A stretch of 64,000 nucleotides of DNA from Chimaeribacter coloradensis (GCF_002858715.1 NZ_PJZH01000014.1:55755-119754), one strand, 5' to 3'. Shown: positions 32,133 through 42,608, counted from the stretch's first letter. The notes: generated by a model from the letters alone, not told the origin. Translations and numbers: made by a program.

Positions 32133-33074
32133 CTATGCACCAACAACCTGAAGCACGCGATCCAGCGCAGCCTCTGGTTTTTCCGTATCAAGCCAGTCTA
32201 CAGAATCCCAGCCGCGCAGCCATGTCATCTGCCGCTTAGCCAGTTGGCGCGTCGCACAAATACCACGATAAACCATCTCATCGTAACTAATCTCATCCGC
32301 CAGATAAGACCACATCTGGCGGTAACCGACACAGCGAATGGCAGGCAAATCCGTATGCAAATCGCCGCGGGCAAACAGTGCCCTCACCTCTTCTTCAAAC
32401 CCCGCCTCCAGCATCTGCCGGAAACGCAGTTCAATACGTTGGTGCAGCAGTTCGCGCCGGGTCGGCGCAATGGCAAACTGTTGAACGCGGTAGGGCAGCG
32501 TTTCACCCGAAATCTTTGTCAGTTCTGTTAAAGTTTTACCCGAAATAAAAAAAACTTCCAGTGCTCTGGAGAGTCTCTGGGGATCATTCGGATGAATGCG
32601 GTCAGCGGAAATGGGATCGATTTCACGTAATTGATGATGAAGCGCCTCCCAGCCCTGCTGTTGCGCCTGCGCCTCAATCTGCTGCCGCACTTTCGCATCG
32701 GCCTGCGGCAACGGGGAAAGCCCCTCAAGTAACGCTTTGAAATAGAGCATGGTTCCGCCCACCAGCAGCGGGATCTTTCCCCGCGCGGTGATTTCGGCCA
32801 TCTCTTTAAGCGCATCCGCCCGGAAATCTGCGGCGGAGTAAGATTGCGCCGGATCACGAATATCGATCAGGCGGTGCGGGGCCTGTGCCAGCTCCTGCGC
32901 GGTGGGCTTGGCGGTGCCGATGTCCATACCGCGGTAGATAAGCGCTGAATCGACGCTTATCAGCTCGACCGGCAGGCGCTGATGCAGCGCCATTGCCAGG
33001 GCGGTTTTACCGGAGGCGGTCGGGCCCATAATGAAAATTGCCGCAGGGGCGGTCTTATCGTGTAAGTCAGTCAT
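32133..33074 (-). CDS. miaA: tRNA dimethylallyltransferase MiaA
   Basis: This 313-residue enzyme adds a dimethylallyl group to N6 of A37 in tRNAs reading UNN codons, the first step to ms2i6A. The P-loop [11 protein letters not shown] (about 17-27), the catalytic Asp in [18 protein letters not shown], and the tRNA-binding insertion are visible. The start codon overlaps the 3' end of mutL by 8 bp (33067-33074), giving translational coupling. It is followed by hfq. The order mutL-miaA-hfq is conserved across gammaproteobacteria. Confidence 0.98.
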   Translation of the reverse strand: MTDLHDKTAPAAIFIMGPTASGKTALAMALHQRLPVELISVDSALIYRGMDIGTAKPTAQELAQAPHRLIDIRDPAQSYSAADFRADALKEMAEITARGKIPLLVGGTMLYFKALLEGLSPLPQADAKVRQQIEAQAQQQGWEALHHQLREIDPISADRIHPNDPQRLSRALEVFFISGKTLTELTKISGETLPYRVQQFAIAPTRRELLHQRIELRFRQMLEAGFEEEVRALFARGDLHTDLPAIRCVGYRQMWSYLADEISYDEMVYRGICATRQLAKRQMTWLRGWDSVDWLDTEKPEAALDRVLQVVGA

Positions 33075-34977
33075 GCGTTAAAGAGGCGATGGCATCCGCG
33101 AGTTCTACTGGTTGCAAAAGGCCCGCCGGCGGTGCTTTCACCAGCTGCGGGCAGAGTCGTTCAACATCGGTTAACAGCTGGATCGCCTGCGAGGTATTCC
33201 AGGCCTCATGGTCGCTGCCGAGATGGCGTGCCAGCCAGGTCGCGACCTGCGCCGCCGTGAGATCCGGCGATGAGGCCAGATAGCCTAACAGGTCTGGTAT
33301 CAACTTTTGTAAATTTTGTTGGCGTAACGGTAAAGGCACCGCCCGCAGCGTGGCGCGGCCATGCTCCATGCTGAGTTCCATACCCAGCGTCTGAAGCAAC
33401 GGCTGATAGCGCCCGGCGGCGGCGGACTCCTCTTTACGCAGCGTGAGTTTCACCGGAATCAGCAGCGGCTGCGGGCGTAACCCTTCAGGCGGCGGCAGCA
33501 GCTGCGCCTGTTTCAGCCAGCGCTCCGCCACCGGCAGGTTCAGCAGCGCCAGCTGGCCGGGGCGCTCCAGCACCGCATAACAGGGCGGGAACACTGTCAG
33601 CACCCGGCCCAGGCTCTGGCTATGCCCTTGCAGCGCCTCTTCCTGTACCGGCCGGGCAGGCACCTTTGGTACCGGCGCGGCGGCCGGGGCCGCTTCCGGC
33701 TCCGCCCCGGCCGCCGGTTGCAGCAGCGTGCGGTAAAGTTCCCCTTCACGGCGGGTATACGCCGGGGTGTCTGACGGCGGACGGCCGCCATACTGCCCAC
33801 CCGACGGCTCCCGGGCATGGCCGCTGCTGCGGGCAGGTGGCGTCGGCGCCGCGCGCTCACTGCGCGGCGCGGCCGGTTCGGAAAACTGGCTGGTGCCGGC
33901 GGCCTGGCGGGTTTCCGGCTGCCAGCGCGGCATCTCCGGCACCTGCGCCGGGTCTTCATTCAGCGGCAGGGCCGCGGTGCCCGCTTCCTGCAACACACTG
34001 ACCACCGCCTGATAGATGAAGTCATGCACCAGCCGCGCCTGATGGAAGCGCACCTCATGTTTGGCCGGATGGACGTTTACATCCACCTGATGCGGATCAA
34101 TATCGAGATAGAGCACATAGGCGGGCAGCTGATCATCTTTCAGCTGATCCTGGTACGCCTGCCGGATGGCATGGTTAATCAGCCGGTCTTTCATCATGCG
34201 GTTGTTGACGTAGCAATACTGCATCTCCGTCAACGCACGTGACCCGGCCGGGTCAGCCACCCAGCCGCGGATCGTGAGATCGCCGTGGCTCCAGGAGACG
34301 GCCAGCGCATGTTGCAGGAACTGCGGCCCACAGATAGCCCCCAGCCGGCGCTCATGCTGGGAAGGGTCTTTGGCCGCCCGGTACTGACGCATGATCTTAC
34401 CGTTATGGCTCAGGGTAATGGCGACGTCGAAGCGGGCCAGCGCGATGCGCCGCACCACTTCATCGATATGGCCGAATTCAGTTTTCTCGGTGCGCATGAA
34501 CTTACGCCGCGCCGGGGTGTTATAGAAGAGATCCAGCACTTCAAGCGTGGTGCCGACCGGGTGGGCCGCCGGCTTGACGGTCACCTCCATGTCACGCCCT
34601 TCTGCATACGCCTGCCACGCTTCGCTCTGATCGGCGGTGCGTGAGGTCAGCGTCAGGCGTGAGACAGAGCTGATACTGGCCAGCGCTTCGCCGCGGAACC
34701 CGAGGCTCATGATCGCTTCCAGGTCGTCGAGGGAACTGATCTTGCTGGTGGCATGGCGGGCCAGCGCCAGCGCCAGCTCTTTCTGGGGAATGCCGCTGCC
34801 GTTATCGCGGATGCGGATCAGCCTGGCCCCGCCGCGGTCGATCTCAATATCGATCCGGGTGGCCCCGGCATCCAGACTGTTTTCAATCAGCTCTTTCACC
34901 ACCGAGGCCGGGCGCTCAACCACTTCACCGGCGGCAATCTGGTTGGCGAGCTGGGGAGGCAGCACCTGAATAGCCAT
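33067..34977 (-). CDS. mutL: DNA mismatch repair protein MutL
   Basis: The product is 636 residues. The N-terminal GHKL ATPase (about 1-335) shows [17 protein letters not shown] and [10 protein letters not shown]. The linker (about 337-455) is unusually rich in Pro, Ala, Arg and Gly and longer than in E. coli (615 residues overall). The C-terminal dimerisation domain (about 455-636) lacks the DQHA-x2-E-x4-E endonuclease motif, as expected in MutH-dependent enterobacteria. It couples MutS to MutH and UvrD. Start ATG 34975-34977 has AGGAGCG upstream. It lies 43 bp after amiB. Confidence 0.98.
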   Translation of the reverse strand: MAIQVLPPQLANQIAAGEVVERPASVVKELIENSLDAGATRIDIEIDRGGARLIRIRDNGSGIPQKELALALARHATSKISSLDDLEAIMSLGFRGEALASISSVSRLTLTSRTADQSEAWQAYAEGRDMEVTVKPAAHPVGTTLEVLDLFYNTPARRKFMRTEKTEFGHIDEVVRRIALARFDVAITLSHNGKIMRQYRAAKDPSQHERRLGAICGPQFLQHALAVSWSHGDLTIRGWVADPAGSRALTEMQYCYVNNRMMKDRLINHAIRQAYQDQLKDDQLPAYVLYLDIDPHQVDVNVHPAKHEVRFHQARLVHDFIYQAVVSVLQEAGTAALPLNEDPAQVPEMPRWQPETRQAAGTSQFSEPAAPRSERAAPTPPARSSGHAREPSGGQYGGRPPSDTPAYTRREGELYRTLLQPAAGAEPEAAPAAAPVPKVPARPVQEEALQGHSQSLGRVLTVFPPCYAVLERPGQLALLNLPVAERWLKQAQLLPPPEGLRPQPLLIPVKLTLRKEESAAAGRYQPLLQTLGMELSMEHGRATLRAVPLPLRQQNLQKLIPDLLGYLASSPDLTAAQVATWLARHLGSDHEAWNTSQAIQLLTDVERLCPQLVKAPPAGLLQPVELADAIASLTHD

Positions 34978-35020
34978 GTACGCTCCTGATAGAAAGGATT
35001 ACACCCGGACAGACGGGCGA

Positions 35021-36718
35021 TCAGGGAATGATCAGCGTCTGGCCGAGCTGGACTTCGCCGGACTTCAGGCGGTTGGCGCGCTTGATGGCATTCATACTGA
35101 CGCCGTAATGCGCGGCAATCGCGGAGAGGGTGTCGCCGCGCACGACCTTATGGCGCGCGGGGCGCGATGAGGCCGTGGAGGCGGCACTGCCTGAACCGGC
35201 CGGGATCTTCAGGCGCTGGCCTGTCCAGACGCCCGGCTTCTTCAGGTGGTTATATTGGCTCAGCGCAGTGGCAGAGAGGCCATAAGACTGGGCGATCCCG
35301 GAGAGTGTCTCCCCGCGTTTCACCACATGCACGTTGGCTTTCTTGCTGCTGGTGCCGTGTACCACCGGCTCCGCTGCGCTGCCGGCCGCTGAGGCACTCA
35401 GCGGCCGGTTTTCAACCTTTGGGCCGGTCTGGTACGGATGCGCCAGGAAATAAGTGCGCAGGCCGCCATAAATCGCCTGGGCTATCTTATCCTGGTACGC
35501 GCTGCTGCCCAGCAGCCGCTCCTCAGTCCGGTTACTGATAAAGCCGGTTTCCACCAGCAGGGACGGAATATCCGGCGAGCGCAATACGCCCAGGCTCGCA
35601 TGTTCCGGGCGGCGCTTGTGCAGGGAGCCGACATGTTGCAGCTCACGCAGCACTTTTACCGCCACATCGTAGCCCACGCGCTGCGAGTGGCCAAACTGCA
35701 GGTCCAGCACCGCCTGGCTGAGGTAAGGATCGTCGGCATTGTTTGCCAGCAGATCCCCGGCACCGCCCAGCAGCTCAGACTGCTTCTCATGCTGCTCAAG
35801 CCAGTTCGCCATTTCACTGTTGGCCCGCCGGTTAGAGAGCACCCACACCGAGGCACCAGAGGCGCTGCGGTTTGGCGCGGCGTCTGCATGGATGGAGACC
35901 AGCATGCTGGCACCCTGTTTACGCGCCACGTCTGAACGGCCCATCACCGAGATAAAATAGTCCCCGTCACGCGTCAGCACCGGCCGGAACATCGGGTCAC
36001 GGCTCAGCTTTTCACGCAGTTTCCGCGCAATGGCGATGGTGACGTTTTTCTCTTTCAGCCCGCTGGGGCCGATGGCACCCGGGTCCTGCCCGCCGTGACC
36101 GGCATCAATTGCCACCACAATGCGATCGGATGCGGTGGTGGGGCTGGCGGCGCGGGTGGAAGTCGAGCCGCTGGTCACCGCGGTGACTTTATTGCTGTCA
36201 AACGGGTTGTTCGCCGGTGGTTTGCTGCGCACCGGTGCGGCCGGCACACTGCGGCTGATGCTGCTGCTCCCCTGCCCGCTCAGCGTAAAGACCACGCTGG
36301 AGAGCGCGCCATTCTGCTGTGTGGTGGTGCGTGTCCGGGTTTTGCCGGTCAGCTCCACCACCAGCCGGATGCTCTGGGCATCTTTGGGCGTACTGGTGCG
36401 GATGCGTTTCACCAGATTCTGCCCGCTGAACTCCAGCGGCAACCCGGAGATCACCCCGCTCTGGTTAACATCAATCACCACCCGCTCAGGGTTATGCAGC
36501 GGGAAAAAGGCGTAAGCCGGTTTGCCGTCAAAACTCAGGGTCACCGTGGATTGCTGCGCGCCGTTGGAAACCTGAATATCTTTCAGATTGGCGGCCCAGG
36601 CCGGAAGCGGCCCTGCCAGGCTCAGCCACCCCAGGAGTACCCCCGCCACGCGCAGCATCCGGGCCGGTTGCCTGCGCGATAGTGCCCGCCGGATGACCCG
36701 GCCGATTCCCTGCATCAT
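35021..36718 (-). CDS. amiB: N-acetylmuramoyl-L-alanine amidase AmiB with two LysM domains
   Basis: This 565-residue periplasmic murein amidase splits daughter cells and is activated by EnvC at the septum. A basic N-terminus and hydrophobic stretch (about 24-42, ending PAWA) act as signal. An AMIN domain follows (about 44-145), then a Ser/Thr/Pro linker and the zinc amidase_3 domain (about 195-430). The latter has [11 protein letters not shown] (His ligand), [15 protein letters not shown] and VETGFISN (catalytic Glu). Two LysM repeats lie at about 464-506 and 523-565. The E. coli enzyme (445 residues) has none, so murein binding here is probably tighter. Start is ATG 36716-36718 or the next ATG; it lies 6 bp after tsaE. 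Confidence 0.96.
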   Translation of the reverse strand: MMQGIGRVIRRALSRRQPARMLRVAGVLLGWLSLAGPLPAWAANLKDIQVSNGAQQSTVTLSFDGKPAYAFFPLHNPERVVIDVNQSGVISGLPLEFSGQNLVKRIRTSTPKDAQSIRLVVELTGKTRTRTTTQQNGALSSVVFTLSGQGSSSISRSVPAAPVRSKPPANNPFDSNKVTAVTSGSTSTRAASPTTASDRIVVAIDAGHGGQDPGAIGPSGLKEKNVTIAIARKLREKLSRDPMFRPVLTRDGDYFISVMGRSDVARKQGASMLVSIHADAAPNRSASGASVWVLSNRRANSEMANWLEQHEKQSELLGGAGDLLANNADDPYLSQAVLDLQFGHSQRVGYDVAVKVLRELQHVGSLHKRRPEHASLGVLRSPDIPSLLVETGFISNRTEERLLGSSAYQDKIAQAIYGGLRTYFLAHPYQTGPKVENRPLSASAAGSAAEPVVHGTSSKKANVHVVKRGETLSGIAQSYGLSATALSQYNHLKKPGVWTGQRLKIPAGSGSAASTASSRPARHKVVRGDTLSAIAAHYGVSMNAIKRANRLKSGEVQLGQTLIIP

Positions 36719-36724
36719 TGCTGG

Positions 36725-37195
36725 TTATCCCTGCTGCTCAGCAACATGTTGTAGTAGCCCGCGACCGTAGTCAGACACGGCATGCAATGCCGCCTGCCGC
36801 CCGCTTTCGGTGTAGGTCAGCGTCAGTTCAAGATCCGGGTCCGGCAGCACGCCGGCCCCCTGCTGCGGCCATTCGACCAGACAGACCGCATCCTGAGAGA
36901 AATAGTCACGGATGCCCATGAATTCAAGCTCTTCCGGGTCAGCCAGGCGGTAGAGGTCAAAGTGGTAAACCGACAGCGGCGACAGCATATAGGGCTCCAC
37001 CAGCGTATACGTCGGGCTTTTCACATTGCCCTGATGCCCCAGCGCCTGAAGAAAACCGCGGCTGAAGGTGGTTTTCCCGGCACCCAGATCGCCAAACAGA
37101 TAGATCACACTGGAACGCGTGCAGGCGCGGGCCAATTGCGCGCCCAACGCCACGGTGGCTGCCTCATCCGGCAGAGATAAAATAAGTTCTTTCAT
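36725..37195 (-). CDS. tsaE: tRNA threonylcarbamoyladenosine biosynthesis ATPase TsaE
   Basis: This 156-residue P-loop ATPase works with TsaB, TsaC and TsaD to make t6A37 in ANN-decoding tRNAs. The Walker A is GDLGAGKTT (about 36-44), followed by the switch region [15 protein letters not shown] and the Walker-B-like HFDLYRL. Start ATG 37193-37195; nnr ends 13 bp upstream and amiB starts 6 bp downstream, so the three are tightly cotranscribed. Confidence 0.97.
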   Translation of the reverse strand: MKELILSLPDEAATVALGAQLARACTRSSVIYLFGDLGAGKTTFSRGFLQALGHQGNVKSPTYTLVEPYMLSPLSVYHFDLYRLADPEELEFMGIRDYFSQDAVCLVEWPQQGAGVLPDPDLELTLTYTESGRQAALHAVSDYGRGLLQHVAEQQG

Positions 37196-37208
37196 TCAGT
37201 TAGTTCGT

Positions 37209-38720
37209 TTATTTCAACTCTGGATTAACACTTTGCGCGATAACCGGCAGTAAGTCGGTTGCCAGCAACCCGCGGGTGCCCTGTTGGTGGGCGATCAGAT
37301 CGGCCGCATGGCCGTGTACCACACACCCGGCACAGGCGGCATCAAACGGGGTTAGCTTCTGGGCCAGCAGCCCGCCGATAATCCCGGAAAGAATGTCGCC
37401 CATCCCGCCTGACGCCATGCCGGCGTTACCGACATCCGCGATAGCCTCCCCGCCCGACTCATTGGCGATGACCGTTCCCGCACCTTTCAATACCACCACG
37501 CCGCCATAGCACTCTGTCAGCTTTCTGGCTGAAAGTAAGCGATCACTCTCAATCTCTTTGACAGAGCAGCCCAGCAAGCGGGCTGCTTCGCCCGGATGCG
37601 GCGTGAGGACGCGATTCTGACGCTTATCCGGGGTGATTGCCAGCAGGTTTAGCGCATCCGCATCCCATAACGCCGGTTTGTCACTTTTCCGCAGAACGGA
37701 CAGCGCTTTTTTGCCCCATTCCCCCTGCCCCAGCCCCGGCCCAATCACCAGCACGTCGGCCCAGGCTTCGGCGTCAGCCAGTGACGCCTCTGTCAGTTCC
37801 TGCACCATCAGCTCCGGGCGGGCGGTGAGCAACGGCCCGGCATGCTCCTGGTGAGTGAGCACCCGCACCAGCCCCGCGCCGCTGCGTAACGCAGCCTCAG
37901 ACGCCATGCGGATCGCCCCGGCAAAGCCGTAGTCCCCACCCACCACCAGCAGGCGGCCATGTTCACCTTTATGGGAACAGGGGCGGCGCGGCGCAAGCCA
38001 GCGGGGCAGGCTCTGCGCATCCAGCCGCTCAAGGGTGACCCGTTGTTTTTCCAGCCATTGTGATAAGCCTAGCGCAGAATGGTGAAGCTGCCCGACCCAA
38101 TCACGCGCCTGACCGGTCAACAGCCCCGGCTTGAGGGCAATAAACGCCAGCGTATGGTCAGCGCGCACCACGCTGCCTGGTGTCTGGCCGGTGTCGGCCA
38201 GCAGGCCGGAAGGAATATCCAGCGCCAGCACCGGCGCGTGATGGCGGTTTACCGCTTCAATCAGCGCCTCATAGGGCGCACGTGGGGCAGAAGTGAGGCC
38301 GGTGCCGAGCAGTGCGTCGATAATCAGATCGCTTTCTGTGGGCCAGGCACTGTCCGGCGCGGCGATCTCACCGCCTGCGGCCAGCCAGGCCGCTTGTGCC
38401 TGCTCCGCTTCCGGCGGCAGTGGGCGCTCACCCGGCACGGCGATCACCGTCGCCTGAAGACCGGCAGCGCGGGCCAGCGTGGCCACCACATAGCCATCAC
38501 CGCCGTTGTTGCCGTGGCCGCACAGGATCAGCCAATGGCGGCGTTGGGGGTAGAGGTCACGTGCCAGCGTGAATGCCGCCTGCCCGGCCTGGGTCATCAG
38601 GCCATAGAGAGTGGTGCCGGTCTGTGCGGCGGCGCGGCTTTCTGCAGCACGAACCCAGTCTGCGGTGAACACAGAGTGTGGTAAACTGGCGTTGTTTTGT
38701 TTTTCACGTTGGTTTGCCAT
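37209..38720 (-). CDS. nnr: Bifunctional NAD(P)H-hydrate epimerase/ADP-dependent dehydratase
   Basis: This 503-residue repair enzyme for hydrated NADH and NADPH has an N-terminal YjeF_N epimerase domain (about 20-215, GHGNNGGDGYVVA and GTGL) and a C-terminal carbohydrate-kinase-like dehydratase domain (about 225-500). The latter has HKGEHGRLLVVGG, TPHPGEAARLLG, KGAGT and GNAGMASGGMGDILSG. The ATG (CAT at 38718-38720) overlaps the divergent queG ATG (38719-38721) in the tetranucleotide CATG. The nnr Shine-Dalgarno (GAGGGA on minus, about 38726-38731) therefore lies inside the queG coding region. It is the first gene of the leftward superoperon. Confidence 0.95.
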   Translation of the reverse strand: MANQREKQNNASLPHSVFTADWVRAAESRAAAQTGTTLYGLMTQAGQAAFTLARDLYPQRRHWLILCGHGNNGGDGYVVATLARAAGLQATVIAVPGERPLPPEAEQAQAAWLAAGGEIAAPDSAWPTESDLIIDALLGTGLTSAPRAPYEALIEAVNRHHAPVLALDIPSGLLADTGQTPGSVVRADHTLAFIALKPGLLTGQARDWVGQLHHSALGLSQWLEKQRVTLERLDAQSLPRWLAPRRPCSHKGEHGRLLVVGGDYGFAGAIRMASEAALRSGAGLVRVLTHQEHAGPLLTARPELMVQELTEASLADAEAWADVLVIGPGLGQGEWGKKALSVLRKSDKPALWDADALNLLAITPDKRQNRVLTPHPGEAARLLGCSVKEIESDRLLSARKLTECYGGVVVLKGAGTVIANESGGEAIADVGNAGMASGGMGDILSGIIGGLLAQKLTPFDAACAGCVVHGHAADLIAHQQGTRGLLATDLLPVIAQSVNPELK

Positions 38721-39873
38721 GACTTTCCCTCTCGATCTCCATCAGTTATCCCAACATATCAAGCAATGGGGCCAATCGCTAGGCTTCCAGCAGGTCGGTA
38801 TTTGTGACACCGATCTCTCGCTGGAGGAGCCGAAATTGCAGGCCTGGCTGGATAAGCAGTACCACGGCGAGATGGCCTGGATGGCGCGTCACGGTATGCT
38901 GCGCGCCCGGCCGCATGAGCTGCTGCCGGGTACGTTGCGGGTGATCAGCGTGCGCATGAACTACCTGCCCGCCAAAGCGGCCTTTGCCAGCACACTGAAA
39001 AACCCGTCGCTGGGGTATGTCAGCCGTTATGCGCTGGGGCGCGACTACCATAAATTGCTGCGCCAGCGGCTGAAAAAGCTGGGCGACCAGATTCAGGCCT
39101 GGTGTACCGAACAGGGTGGCGGCGAAGTCGGGTTCCGGCCGTTTGTGGACTCCGCACCGATCATGGAGCGCCCGCTGGCGGCCAAGGCCGGTATCGGCTG
39201 GGTCGGCAAACATTCACTCATTCTTAACCGCGAAGCGGGTTCCTGGTTCTTCCTGGGCGAACTGCTGATCGACCTGCCGCTGCCGGTGGATTCACCGCAA
39301 GAGGAGCAGTGCGGGAAGTGTGTCGCCTGTATGACCACCTGCCCCACCGGGGCCATTGTCGCCCCGTATACGGTGGATGCGCGGCGTTGCATCTCCTACC
39401 TGACCATTGAGCTGGAAGGGGCGATCCCGGAGGAGTTCCGGCCGCTGATGGGCAACCGCATCTACGGTTGCGATGACTGCCAACTTATCTGCCCGTGGAA
39501 CCGCTTTTCCCAGCTGACGGACGAAGAGGATTTCAGCCCGCGCGCCGCCCTTCATGCGCCGGAGCTGCTGGCGCTGTTTGCCTGGGATGAGGAAAAATTC
39601 CTGCGCGTCACGGAAGGATCAGCGATTCGCCGCATCGGTCACCTGCGCTGGCTGCGCAATGTGTCAGTGGCGTTAGGCAATGCCGCCTATCAGGCAGAGA
39701 TTGTGCTGGCGCTGCAACAGCGCCTCGGGCAGGACGCCATGCTGGATGAACATATCCACTGGGCCATTGCACAGCAGTTGATGAAGCGGGAAGCGATGAA
39801 AGTGGATGTGCAGTTGCCCCAGCAGAAACGGCTGGTGCGTGCAGTGGAAAAAGGGCTGCCGCGGGATGCCTGA
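38719..39873 (+). CDS. queG: Epoxyqueuosine reductase QueG
   Basis: This 384-residue cobalamin- and iron-sulfur-dependent enzyme reduces epoxyqueuosine to queuosine in tRNA, the final step of Q synthesis. Two [4Fe-4S] motifs are visible, CGKCVACMTTCPTG and CDDCQLICPWN. The cobalamin domain occupies the first ~190 residues (GWVGKHSLILN). The C-terminal HEAT-like repeats bind tRNA. The start is ATG 38719, matching the family (MTFPLDLHQL); the frame is open further upstream inside nnr. There is no strong Shine-Dalgarno. Its promoter must lie inside nnr. A DnaA-box-like TTATCCACT begins 10 bp after the stop. Confidence 0.96.
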   Translation: MTFPLDLHQLSQHIKQWGQSLGFQQVGICDTDLSLEEPKLQAWLDKQYHGEMAWMARHGMLRARPHELLPGTLRVISVRMNYLPAKAAFASTLKNPSLGYVSRYALGRDYHKLLRQRLKKLGDQIQAWCTEQGGGEVGFRPFVDSAPIMERPLAAKAGIGWVGKHSLILNREAGSWFFLGELLIDLPLPVDSPQEEQCGKCVACMTTCPTGAIVAPYTVDARRCISYLTIELEGAIPEEFRPLMGNRIYGCDDCQLICPWNRFSQLTDEEDFSPRAALHAPELLALFAWDEEKFLRVTEGSAIRRIGHLRWLRNVSVALGNAAYQAEIVLALQQRLGQDAMLDEHIHWAIAQQLMKREAMKVDVQLPQQKRLVRAVEKGLPRDA

Positions 39874-40090
39874 AAAACGAAGTTATCCACTGTTTCACTT
39901 ATCCACTGCTTGTGCATAAAAACAAAAACGGCTTGCCAATCAAGTGGGAAAAAAACATCAAGTGATCGGTATAACGTTTTAGCACAATAAAATTAATGAG
40001 CTATATCAAGCAATTATTTTAATTCTATTTACTGTGTTTAAAAAACACGCTGATTAAAAAAAGCGCAAAAATTGTGGATAACTCTGTTCA
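39874..40090. promoter_or_regulatory. datA: datA-like cluster of DnaA boxes with IHF-type site
   Basis: This AT-rich stretch between queG and the tRNA-Gly genes holds TTATCCACT at 39883-39891 and 39899-39907 on the plus strand. It also holds two perfect boxes on the minus strand, TTATGCACA at 39911-39919 and TTATCCACA at 40073-40081. TATCAAGCAATTA (40004-40016) fits the IHF consensus WATCAANNNNTTR exactly and lies between the box groups. In E. coli the datA locus, which stimulates hydrolysis of DnaA-bound ATP with IHF, maps to the same queG-glyVXY neighbourhood. The motifs are seen directly; the function is inferred from arrangement and synteny. Confidence 0.65.
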
Positions 40091-40170
40091 AAACAAATTT
40101 TGGGTAAGGACAGAAGAGGGACAGAAAACCGACCCGGTGGGGCAGTGGTTAAAAATCAGGGAGAAAAATT

Positions 40171-40246
<76 letters not shown>

Positions 40247-40293
40247 ATAGGAGGTATGTACTGCGCTTACCGTCGTTGCCGGTAAGTAAAATT

Positions 40294-40369
<76 letters not shown>

Positions 40370-40450
40370 GTCGCATGGGTGTGGCTGTTACTGCATAATC
40401 AGATACTGCTTTTACTGCTGTTTCATCACCTAAAAATCAGAGGATGAAAT

Positions 40451-40526
<76 letters not shown>

Positions 40527-40566
40527 TCTGCATACTAACGAAATTCTTCATCGGTACGGGGTGCGC

Positions 40567-40594
40567 ATTATACGAGAATTCCTTTTCGCTGCAA
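40567..40594 (-). promoter_or_regulatory. Strong stable-RNA promoter of the tRNA-Gly cluster
   Basis: On the minus strand TTGCAG (40589-40594), a 16-bp spacer and consensus TATAAT (40567-40572) are followed by the GC-rich discriminator GCGCACCCC. That discriminator is typical of promoters under stringent control. Confidence 0.85.
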
Positions 40595-40715
40595 GCCCCT
40601 GGAATCAAAAAATCATTTTTTTTGTTCGACTGCTGCATAAAACGCCACATCGGTGAATTATGCAGCAATCCCGGTATAGTAAACCATCAACCGGTGATTT
40701 TCGTCAGGAAAAAAA

Positions 40716-41261
40716 TTATGCCTGAATAAAATGCTGACGGTAATAGGCCAGCTCAGCCACCGATTCGCGGATGTCATCCAGCGCCTGATGCGTGTTATTT
40801 TTCTTGAACCCGGCCAGGATTTCCGGCTTCCAGCGGCGCGCCAGCTCCTTCAGGGTGCTCACATCCAGATAACGGTAGTGGAAATAAGCCTCCAGCTCCG
40901 GCATGTAGTTGAACAGGAAGCGGCGATCCTGCGCAACGCTGTTACCGCAGATCGGCGATTTCCCTGCCGGCACCCACTGTTGCAGGAATTTAATGGTTTC
41001 CACTTCGGCAGCACGGGCATCAAGGGTGCTCTGCCGGACGCGCTCCGTCAGACCGCTTTCGCCGTGAGTACGGGTGTTCCACTCATCCATCAGGGAGAGC
41101 TGGGTGTCACTCTGATGCACGGCCATCACCGGCCCTTCCGCCAGAATGTTGAGGTTGGCATCCGTGACCAGCGTGGCGATCTCAATGATGCGATCGCGCT
41201 CCGGGTCCAGCCCGGTCATCTCCAGATCGATCCAGATCAGGTGGTTTTCATTTTGCGTCAT
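40716..41261 (-). CDS. orn: Oligoribonuclease
   Basis: This 181-residue DEDDh 3'-5' exonuclease degrades dinucleotides and short oligoribonucleotides and is essential in many gammaproteobacteria. Catalytic residues are Asp12 and Glu14 in [10 protein letters not shown], a second Asp in the middle (AQDRRF region) and the terminal HQALDDI with His and Asp. Start ATG 41259-41261 has GGAAAG upstream. It is divergent from rsgA across 187 bp, with an imperfect 11-bp hairpin in its leader (41286-41320). Confidence 0.98.
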   Translation of the reverse strand: MTQNENHLIWIDLEMTGLDPERDRIIEIATLVTDANLNILAEGPVMAVHQSDTQLSLMDEWNTRTHGESGLTERVRQSTLDARAAEVETIKFLQQWVPAGKSPICGNSVAQDRRFLFNYMPELEAYFHYRYLDVSTLKELARRWKPEILAGFKKNNTHQALDDIRESVAELAYYRQHFIQA

Positions 41262-41285
41262 AGTCTTTCCTGCACCTGCGCCGGG

Positions 41286-41320
41286 CCAACACAGCGTAAC
41301 CGGGGGCTGCGCCGTGTTGG
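41286..41320 (-). repeat. Inverted repeat in the orn leader
   Basis: CCAACACAGCG (41286-41296) and CGCCGTGTTGG (41310-41320) pair over 11 bp with one mismatch and a 13-nt loop. The repeat ends about 25 bp before the orn start codon. It could be a leader hairpin or an operator; there is no evidence for either function. Confidence 0.4.
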
Positions 41321-41448
41321 GTGCCGCGCTTATTTCACGGGGGAGTCATTCACCAGCCATACGGTGAACGGTTAATTAATATAAAATAGCGTGTATCATA
41401 GTCTTTTTGGTCGCAACGAGCGATAAAAGCCGGTTTAAGTGAGGCGCA

Positions 41449-42489
41449 GTGAGTAAGAACAAACTGTCTAAAGGTCAACAACGTCGTGTATCGGCCAACC
41501 ACCAGCGTCGTCTGAAAACAGACAATCGCAAGGAGCTGGATGATTCCCTGCATGGCGATCCGCAGGAAGGGATCGTAATCAGCCGTTTCGGTATGCATGC
41601 AGATGTTGAAGCCGCTGACGGCAGCCAGCATCGCTGCAACATCCGGCGTACTATCAAATCCCTGGTGACCGGCGACCGGGTGGTATGGCGCGCCGGGAAA
41701 GAGGAGAACACCAGCGCCAAGGGCATCGTTGAGGCGGTGCATGAGCGTGAATCCGTGCTGACCCGGCCCGATTTTTATGACGGCGTAAAACCGATTGCCG
41801 CCAACATTAACCAGATTGCGATCGTCTCCGCGATCCTGCCGGAGCTGTCGCTGAATATCATCGACCGCTATCTGGTGGCCTGTGAAACGGTAGAGATTGA
41901 ACCGTTAATTGTCCTGAACAAAATTGACCTGCTGGATGACGAAGGCCGCCGCAACGTCGATAAGGCGATGGATATCTACCGCCATATCGGCTACCGGGTG
42001 CTGAGCGTCTCCAGCCAGAGCGGTGAAGGCATGGAAACGTTCAAACAGGCGCTGACAAACCGGATCAGCATCTTCGCCGGCCAGTCCGGCGTGGGCAAAT
42101 CCAGCCTGCTGAATGCCCTGCTGCCGCCGGAGGAAAAGCAAATTCAGGTAAATGCCGTTTCCGATGTCTCCGGACTTGGGCAACATACCACCACCGCATC
42201 CCGCCTCTACCATTTCCAGTATGGCGGTGATGTGATTGACTCACCGGGCGTACGTGAATTTGGCCTGTGGCATCTGTCTCCGGAGCAGGTCACACAGGGA
42301 TTCATTGAATTCCGTGACTACCTGGGGGGCTGTAAATTCCGTGACTGCAAACACGGCAGCGACCCGGGCTGCGCCATCCGCGCTGCGGTTGATCGGGGCG
42401 AGATCGCCCGTGAGCGCTTCGAGAATTACCACCGTATCCTGGAAAGCATGGCTGAGGTCAAAGTGCGCAAAAGCGCCGACGAGCTGTGA
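41449..42489 (+). CDS. rsgA: Small-subunit ribosome biogenesis GTPase RsgA
   Basis: This 346-residue circularly permuted GTPase checks late 30S assembly and releases RbfA. The basic N-terminus (1-40) and OB fold (about 45-110) precede the G domain in permuted order: G4 NKID, then G1 GQSGVGKSS, then G3 DSPG. The C-terminal zinc knuckle [14 protein letters not shown] supplies three Cys and a His. Initiation is at GTG 41449, as in E. coli, with GAGGCG upstream. It is followed by psd after 167 bp, with a separate promoter. Confidence 0.97.
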   Translation: MSKNKLSKGQQRRVSANHQRRLKTDNRKELDDSLHGDPQEGIVISRFGMHADVEAADGSQHRCNIRRTIKSLVTGDRVVWRAGKEENTSAKGIVEAVHERESVLTRPDFYDGVKPIAANINQIAIVSAILPELSLNIIDRYLVACETVEIEPLIVLNKIDLLDDEGRRNVDKAMDIYRHIGYRVLSVSSQSGEGMETFKQALTNRISIFAGQSGVGKSSLLNALLPPEEKQIQVNAVSDVSGLGQHTTTASRLYHFQYGGDVIDSPGVREFGLWHLSPEQVTQGFIEFRDYLGGCKFRDCKHGSDPGCAIRAAVDRGEIARERFENYHRILESMAEVKVRKSADEL

Positions 42490-42579
42490 AACGGATCTTT
42501 CCGTCTCTTGTCTGAAGGAACAGGCTCCGTGCCGCTGCCGTAAGGCGGCGGCGCTTCACGTCTGGAGACCAGACAAATA

Positions 42580-42608
42580 TTGAACACCATGCCCTGCGCC
42601 GCTACAAT
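42580..42608 (+). promoter_or_regulatory. Candidate sigma-70 promoter of psd-mscM
   Basis: TTGAAC (42580-42585), a 17-bp spacer and TACAAT (42603-42608) lie 49 bp before psd. A hairpin GTCTGG-AGA-CCAGAC (42560-42574) precedes the -35. I did not find the sigma-E element known for psd in E. coli. Confidence 0.6.
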
